Shown here: positions 33,260-38,724 of the stretch, one piece after another | How positions within the stretch are numbered: position 1 is the stretch's first letter | Layout of the letters: each line of letters starts with the position of its first letter | Assembly (NCBI GenBank): GCA_002633005.1 | Contig: NMRA01001148.1 | Coordinates: 1 to 38,724 of the forward strand | Direction of reading: 5' to 3' | DNA: 38,724 nucleotides | DNA from: Phoronis australis | Lineage: Eukaryota > Phoronida > Phoronidae | Notes under the pieces: generated by a model | What the model was told of the DNA's origin: nothing | The model's input: the letters and a program-made list of their open reading frames with translations, nothing else | Databases searched by the model: none | Position numbers and translations under genes: made by a program

Positions 33260-34435
33260 AGTGAAATGCACATCAGAAATGACAAATTCAATATAATAAG
33301 TGAAGTTGGCATGCGCAACAATGACGATAAAAACATTTATAAATGTACATACATTGCTGTGTAACAGAATCTATAGATCACCTAAATGATGAAAGAGTTC
33401 TTAGAGTTCCAGTTAGCTGTTCGCTGGGACGCTGAAGAAAACGTCAACACTAAAAAATGCCCATTAGCATGAGCTCAATACATAAAAATTGACACCCTGC
33501 AAAATTAGAAGTTTTGAGCCTGTTTCGAGAGAATCACCCAGTACAGCCCATAAACATCTTCCATGCCACCTGGGTCAATTGTGTGTCTGGTCGTAGATAC
33601 GGGGTCGTATTCACGAGATTGCGAATGTGGTGTTTCTTTGATAGAGATGAACCATCGCAAATTCTACCGTACACCGTATTCGTGCTCAATAAGCTAGCTA
33701 TGCCAGTGAAACTTAGGGTAGACATATAGGTACGACCGGGCATACAATCCGTGACAGAACAGGGAAGAGGATGATTTTCCACAAATTTATGCCGTACAAC
33801 GTTTTCTTTTGTCCTCGAAAAGGTCAATGGCAACGAGCAGAAGGCGCGACGATGACTTTCTCTTGCACAGTTTAAAATACATGTATTATTGACAATTGGC
33901 CTAATGGTTGCTGCCCGTCATACCTATCTCACTGACACTAACTTAAATTTGCTAATAGATGAGATTCAATTCCATCGAATTTGTTACGCTAACATGTGTC
34001 TACTAACGAAATAAATATTACAATAACAGCGTCAAGTGTTAATTGTTTAATTTTAAGGATTTCTTGGGACTTTGAGCAGCAATCCCTTTCTTTCAACGCT
34101 TGCAAGTGTTGATTCCCCATTTGCCTTGGTGACTCCTATCGGCACATCGCAAACTATTTATATTAAACTATGCTACAAAAGACTGATATCATTATTTTCC
34201 AATTGCAGACCAAGCATACAGTCCCTACTAAGTCCACCTATAATTTCAAGTGTCACCATAGGTTGTTTTCCGTAGACACAAGACACTTGCGAGCACGGAT
34301 AGTGCAGTGAGTCATGTGCTTCGGTTGCCGAATACACATCTCAAGTGACTTGCGTTTTTGTGTGCGAGTTTCCATGTTGCGTCTACGCAACGTACGCTCT
34401 CTCAAATTTCATGGCTCACTGGTGAGGTCCCAAAG
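33260..34435. other. No gene recognised
   Basis: Short frames on both strands without motifs. An AATAAA occurs at 34010-34015, more than 1.2 kb beyond the prepropeptide stop, so its use by that gene is doubtful. Confidence 0.4.
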
Positions 34436-34447
34436 TAGGCAGTGGTA

Positions 34448-34900
34448 AGATTATAAACCGGACGATCGCCGCACAAATGAAGAATTCCATGTTAAATCAA
34501 CGTTTCGTCTATTCATCAGAGAAAAGCAACATATATAGACACTGTGTTAGCAACAATCACCAAACCAATTCAGTTAGTGTTATCTGCAGAGAAACTAAAA
34601 AGGAAATAGCGTACATTAAAGTCATTGGCCATTCAGAACCAGCATGCTGCTGATTCTCTGAACGACATGCAGAGCTCAGTGACCCTGCAACTATGGTGAT
34701 GACCAGCCACTGACTATATTCTCTGTATTTCTCACTTCACTTCATGGTAGTCACCTGAGCTGTATGTTGGCACTTGCTGTCCTATGTAAATATCCTGATG
34801 ATGTCTAATAAATAGACGAAACGTTGATTTAACATGAACTTCCTCATTTGTGCGGTGATCGTCCGGTTTTCAATCTTACTGTGGCCAAGAACTGATTTAA
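34448..34900 (+). mobile_element. 453-bp PLE-B-derived element with perfect 12-bp target duplication and inverted arms
   Basis: Flanked by TAGGCAGTGGTA at 34436-34447 and 34901-34912, identical. The interior (34530-34790) is the reverse complement of the 3' region of PLE B near 12000-12240. The left arm (34448-34519) is an inverted copy of the right arm (34795-34879). It has no coding part. It looks like a short, recently inserted PLE with a 5' inversion. Confidence 0.85.
34795..34822 (+). ncRNA. Hammerhead-like core with intact stem II
   Basis: CTGATGA (34795-34801), stem GTCTA/TAGAC (34803-34807 with 34813-34817) with loop ATAAA, then GAAAC (34818-34822). All conserved core strands are present. 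The left arm of the same element contains the minus-strand version CTGATGA-ATAGAC-GAAAC, where stem II has been deleted. Confidence 0.6.
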
Positions 34901-35107
34901 TAGGCAGTGGTAGTTTCCCATTAAAATAATACTCATTTCGAAATATAGCACATAAAGAAGGCGAGTATAAAGCTATGAGTTATAAGTAAAACTGGGAAGA
35001 GATAACCAGGATCTTGGTTATCTCTTCCTGGTAAAACATAACATGACTCTGAAGGTAATTTACTAAACATAATTTGAACATGTCCATGAACGTCTGTTGA
35101 ATTTCAC

Positions 35108-36500
35108 TTAAGCTTCCCTCTTCCGCCACCATTGTGATGACGTTTCAGATATACTGTATTCCAAGTACATAGATTTCAAGACTTTAAGTAAGTTACCATG
35201 GACACCAATTTTTTGTAATCTAATACCACAGTAACACATGAGGAACTCTGTCAAATGCCCTCTAAATGTCGAAAAAAGCACAATAAAAACCACCCCCGTG
35301 CTAAGTGTTGTACCTTTGCCTTGGGTGCAATAGCCGATGCGGAATCCCGCCTGTGATTCACGACGTTCGTCATTTGCCTCAGCCCAGGTGCTAAGGCTTG
35401 GGTTCAACCCATGACGTTAACATATTTATTTTTTTTTAATTTTGCGTGTTTCTTTATGAGTTGTGCACTAATGGCACTAAAATTAAGTAAGATATAATAA
35501 TAAAATTTATTTTGAGGTACTAGAGTCATGTTGTGTACACTTTAATAATTTGGTGAACAGCTTTCCTACAGCTGAAAGCAATGAGATACCTCTATAATTG
35601 TTCTCATCTTCAGTGTTACCCTATTTAAGTATGGGAACACTTATTGCGTCACACCTAGACTAACCCTGTGGGCAGTGACCTGTATAGCGAGAATCCATTG
35701 AAAAGCAGTTCCAATACACGAACAGTAACTAGCTACCCTTGTACTCTTCAACATCTCAAACAAAACATGATCAAAGCCGACTGCTTTGCCATTTGGAAGA
35801 TTCAGTAAAGAGCAGTCAATTCAATCACATGATAAACAAGTATTCGGATCACTGGGTAACTTTTGGTCACAAGCATCAAAGTAATTGTCATGATTTTCTT
35901 GTTGTCTTTCGGCCGCATTTGACATAGTGTCGCTCAATTCTATCTAGGACTATAATGTTCATATTACTCCCAGGTTCTATCCGTCCATTGAGCAACGAAT
36001 TATAATAAACGTACCACTGTTTTGGAGTTATCAAAGTTTCCTTCGGACTACAATTAAAATTTGATGTTACCAGAGCCCTTAATTGCTTTGGATTATTTCT
36101 GCTATCCGAAATATTTTCTAGCAACTTCGATTGACGCTCTTTTTTTCATTGAATAGTATGCGAAATTGTTTCTTATTTTCTTTGTGTAGGCCTACTGCCA
36201 ATTTTCCAGGAGAGGAATATCTGCGAAAAATATTCAAAGATGGATTTTTAGGTTTTTGCAGTTTGAATTCTTTGTCCCACCAAGGGGGTTGTTTTCTCTG
36301 CCGTTTAGCATAAACACGTTTCTTTTTAAACATTGCCATCGATGCAGCAGTTTATTTATACAGATTTGTGACACCATCTGTTGCACTTTCTATGTCGCTA
36401 CGGGAAATCTGTTCAACTATTCGATCTAGACTTTCTGATAGGCAATTTGAGAACACTTCATGGAATTCTGCTACACGGCCACAGTCCCACTCTAGGTGAG
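35108..36500 (-). mobile_element. LINE family 1, copy c: linker and reverse transcriptase
   Basis: On the minus strand, from about 36490, the frame reads WDCGRVAEFHEVFSNCLSES, then a stop and KQPPWWDKEFKLQK with HKENKKQFRILFNEK (the linker before the reverse transcriptase). Next come reverse-transcriptase blocks matching copy a: ENNYRGISLLSAVGKLFTK, LSTWAEANDERRESQAGFR and GVHGNLLKVLKSMY. Copy c supplies linker sequence missing from copy a. Stops and frameshifts are frequent. Confidence 0.8.
35396..35545. repeat. 150-bp AT-rich insertion inside LINE copy c
   Basis: Copy a runs from gtgctaag to aatttggtaaacagc with about 15 bp between, but here about 150 bp are present, beginning gcttgggttcaaccc. 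No target duplication and no coding potential were found. Confidence 0.5.
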
Positions 36501-36509
36501 ACATTAGTT

Positions 36510-36846
36510 ATGGAAACCAGAAAACAACACAATACCCAGTTATTAAAGTGACACTTCGGTCTCCTGTAAGACCAGTTTAGTTATAAAACCAGATCCTCGA
36601 GTGTCTCCGATAAAACGAACGAAAGATCACGGTTTGCGAACTTAATTTGTATAAGAATGGAAACCAAGAGACAGGGTTATAGTTCTACTTTGCAAAGCGA
36701 AAGTGGTTCTAAGTAACAACATAAAATTGTGGCTTTAAATCTCATGCCAGCTCGTTCATTTATCGACAAATCTCGCAGCGCAAATCTCTCAATATTCCTT
36801 TCTGTGTCCTCCGAAAATTCTCCATGATTTCCGTTCTGTATTTTAA
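36510..36846. repeat. LINE-1-associated repeat, related to 1515-1616 and 4642-4830
   Basis: ccagttattaaagtgacacttcggtctcc matches the 1515-1616 region, and ggaaaccaagagacagggttat through ttctgtatttta matches 4646-4830. Its recurrence next to LINE family 1 suggests a 5' part of that element. Confidence 0.55.
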
Positions 36847-36872
36847 GGGGGGGGGGGGGGGGGGNGGGGGGG
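36847..36872. repeat. Poly-G tract of about 26 bp with one N
   Basis: Eighteen G, an N at 36865, then seven G. It is at the exact end of the preceding repeat and could be a quadruplex former or a sequencing artefact. Confidence 0.85.
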
Positions 36873-37501
36873 TGGCGCCTCCCCCTATTGTCGGCCGCAA
36901 AAAATAAAACAGCAAAAGCATCAGGAAATATCGAGTTTATTCATGAACCCCGGTAATTAACATTATATGGCCAATTGTATGTGCGTGTGGGGGGAGGCTA
37001 CGACCCGATTTCAAATGTCCGATTCAAACAACCGGCACAATCGCAACCGTAACTATAACTAAACTAGAAAGATTATTGTCACGGCGTGACAATAACGGAC
37101 TCTGCGCATGCGTATTACTGGAATTATTATGGGAAGTTACTGACAGCAACCCGTTTACCAATATGAAAAGGAATTCTTTAAAATTGAACGAGAAATTACA
37201 TATTAATTTTTTGATGACTTTTCCACTGATTGACCTCTTCCGGTGCATTATGAGCCCCGATGAGGGAGTAATTGTTAACTCGATTAAAAGTGTGGTTAAT
37301 GCTAATAATCACAGATGTTTTACTTTAAGCACTTCAGAATACAAGATGAATGAAGTGGTCAAACTTTCAGAAGAAAAATGCACCTAATGACCACATGGGT
37401 GCACCAAATGACCTGAAAATTTTGAATTCAAAGTCAATCACACTTAGTAAACAGATACGTAATTCTGAAGTTTCTAACTCAAAATTTTAGTTTGCACTCA
37501 A

Positions 37502-37514
37502 TGACCTTTGACCT
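37502..37514 (-). promoter_or_regulatory. DR1 nuclear-receptor-type element in tandem unit 1
   Basis: TGACCTTTGACCT is, on the minus strand, AGGTCA-A-AGGTCA: two perfect half-sites spaced by one base, the site class bound by RXR/HNF4/COUP-TF-type receptors. Presence is certain; function is inference. Confidence 0.5.
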
Positions 37515-37934
37515 ATTTTTTCTGATTGGTTAGGCCTATTGCGAAGTAAAGCAGGGTATTCACTTGGCATGTTGACTTACACAAGTGTGCTGAAATTGAA
37601 AAGAATTCCTTGAAAAACGTAAGAGATATAAGATTTTGAACGTTACATGACCTTTCCACTAATTGACCTCTTCCGGTACATTATAAGCCCCTATGAGGGA
37701 GTAATTGTTAACTCGATTAAAAGTGTGATTAATGCTAATAATCACAGATGTTTTACTTTAAGCATTTCAGAATACAAGATGAATGAAGTGATCAAACTTT
37801 CAGAAGAAAAATGCACCTAATGACCCCATGGGTGCACCAAATGACCTGAAAATTTAGAATTCAAGCTCAATCGCACTTAGTAAACAGACACGTAGTTCTG
37901 AAGCCTCTAGCTCAAAATTTTAATTTGCACCCAA

Positions 37935-37947
37935 TGACCTTTGACCT
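37935..37947 (-). promoter_or_regulatory. DR1 nuclear-receptor-type element in tandem unit 2
   Basis: The same 13-bp site occurs at the equivalent place in unit 2, with flanking sequence diverged around it. Confidence 0.5.
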
Positions 37948-38219
37948 ACTTTTTGATTGGTTAAGACTATTGCGAAGTAAAGTAGGGTATTTAGTTATTA
38001 CTGGAATTATTATGGGAAGTTACTGACAGCAACCCCTTTACCAATATAAAAAGGAATTCCTTAAAACTGTAGGAGAAATTACATATTAATTTTTTGATGA
38101 CCTTTCCACGAATTGACCTCTTCCGGTGCATTATGAGCCCCTAAGAGGGAGTACTTGTTAACTCGATTAAAAGTGTGGTTAATGCTAATAATCACAGATG
38201 TTTTACTTTAAAGAGGAAA

Positions 38220-38640
38220 TTGCAAGGTCCAAACCAATCTGAACAACAATATGGTCTAAATTCTAGTTTATAATTATCATTGCTATATTCTTAACCTTTT
38301 CTGAATGGGGCTATTCGGAGAATTCTCCTCGTGGTGTCGCTGCTGTACTAGTGGTGATTGAATTGCGCATGCGTGGCTGTCTGCATGTAAACAAATGGTA
38401 AAAGCACAGGCGTCCTCAGCTTCTGATCGTCCCCAATACACTACATATAATACTACAAGGTAGGACACTCTCGACTAGAAATTCCACGGGTGCTTCACTT
38501 CACCCGTCCATAGCAAACATAAAACTCAATAAATTTACACAAAACAGGGGTTCAACAAACCATGAAGAATTGTTCTTTCTCCCAATACCATTCACGGTGT
38601 CCTGTTCCGGCGACTTCGTAAGAAATTCGCAGTCAAAGAA
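38220..38640. other. No gene recognised
   Basis: The short minus frame at 38283-38468 has no motif. CpG content rises towards the window end. Confidence 0.4.
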
Positions 38641-38645
38641 CAAAA

Positions 38646-38716
38646 ATGTTCACAAAAAACCCCCGCGCACGTCCATCGGTTGCCGCTCGAGGTCAAGGAC
38701 GGTACGGAAATTGCCG
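38646..38716 (+). CDS. Possible first exon cut by the window end (MFTKNPRARPSVAARG)
   Basis: An ATG with A at -3 opens 23 codons plus two bases, reading MFTKNPRARPSVAARG and GRYGNC, up to a strong donor CCG|gtgagt at 38717. Upstream sequence is relatively CpG-rich. The downstream exon lies outside the window, so the gene cannot be named. Confidence 0.3.
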
Positions 38717-38724
38717 GTGAGTTA

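Larger units (their letters stand above)
37110..38215 (+). repeat. Three tandem copies of a unit of about 440 bp
   Basis: Anchors such as ctcgattaaaagtgt recur near 37279, 37712 and 38162, i.e. 433 and 450 bp apart. Shared blocks include ttgacctcttccggt, taatgctaataatcacagatg and gggaagttactgacagcaacc; the last is in copies 1 and 3 only, since copy 2 lacks its start. Differences are scattered, so the array is not recent. The 103-codon frame in copy 1 is not conserved in the others and is rejected. Confidence 0.8.

Noticed and set aside
37076-37387. 103-codon frame in the tandem array
   Set aside because: The other two units do not keep the frame, and no domain is visible.

Overview
The window looks like nuclear DNA of an animal, most likely a marine invertebrate. 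It is AT-rich, has no operon-like layout, contains one intron-bearing gene, and is littered with decayed non-LTR retrotransposons (LINEs) and Penelope-like elements (PLEs). It also holds a tRNA-derived SINE, foldback elements and a CA/CATA microsatellite. I cannot name the species. Five isolated Ns, a 16-N gap and homopolymer runs suggest a draft assembly.

Layout. 1-6250: fragments of one LINE family (minus strand), a SINE head, a 163-bp foldback element and a decayed copy of a multi-copy host-like ORF. 6250-10190: no recognisable gene. 10190-15480: a nested repeat block. A PLE end with a perfect 208-bp tandem duplication (10333-11236) is followed by a plus-strand LINE (11545-14690) that is split by a second PLE (11878-13194) with matching 12-bp target duplications. 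An oppositely oriented LINE reverse-transcriptase piece follows (14700-15480). 15480-24700: mostly unassigned, with a compact inverted-repeat structure at 17190, a GC-rich repeat family in three copies, a third PLE (20900-21574) and a few short unassigned ORFs. 24700-30150: no confident gene, one possible first exon at 28783.

30157-32798 holds the one gene I consider real. It has three exons with consensus splice sites and compatible phases, a TATA box, and a 152-residue product. The product has a signal peptide, a very acidic propeptide, an RLKR furin-type site and a 64-residue mature domain that carries eight cysteines and no acidic residue. Its C-terminal cysteine spacing and the IPIVSCRCK ending resemble the noggin/Trunk/PTTH class of cystine-knot ligands. 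The strong charge split between propeptide and mature part also fits a cationic host-defence peptide. This is the best candidate for something undescribed here.

32937-36850: a microsatellite, a PLE 5' fragment, a 453-bp PLE-derived element with a perfect 12-bp target duplication and hammerhead-like ends, and another copy of the first LINE family. 37110-38215: three tandem units of about 440 bp, two with a DR1 nuclear-receptor-type site. 38646-38716: a possible first exon at the window edge.

No rRNA, CRISPR or prokaryotic features were seen. All LINE and PLE reading frames are broken, so these elements look dead as autonomous units, although several short ribozyme-like ends remain intact.
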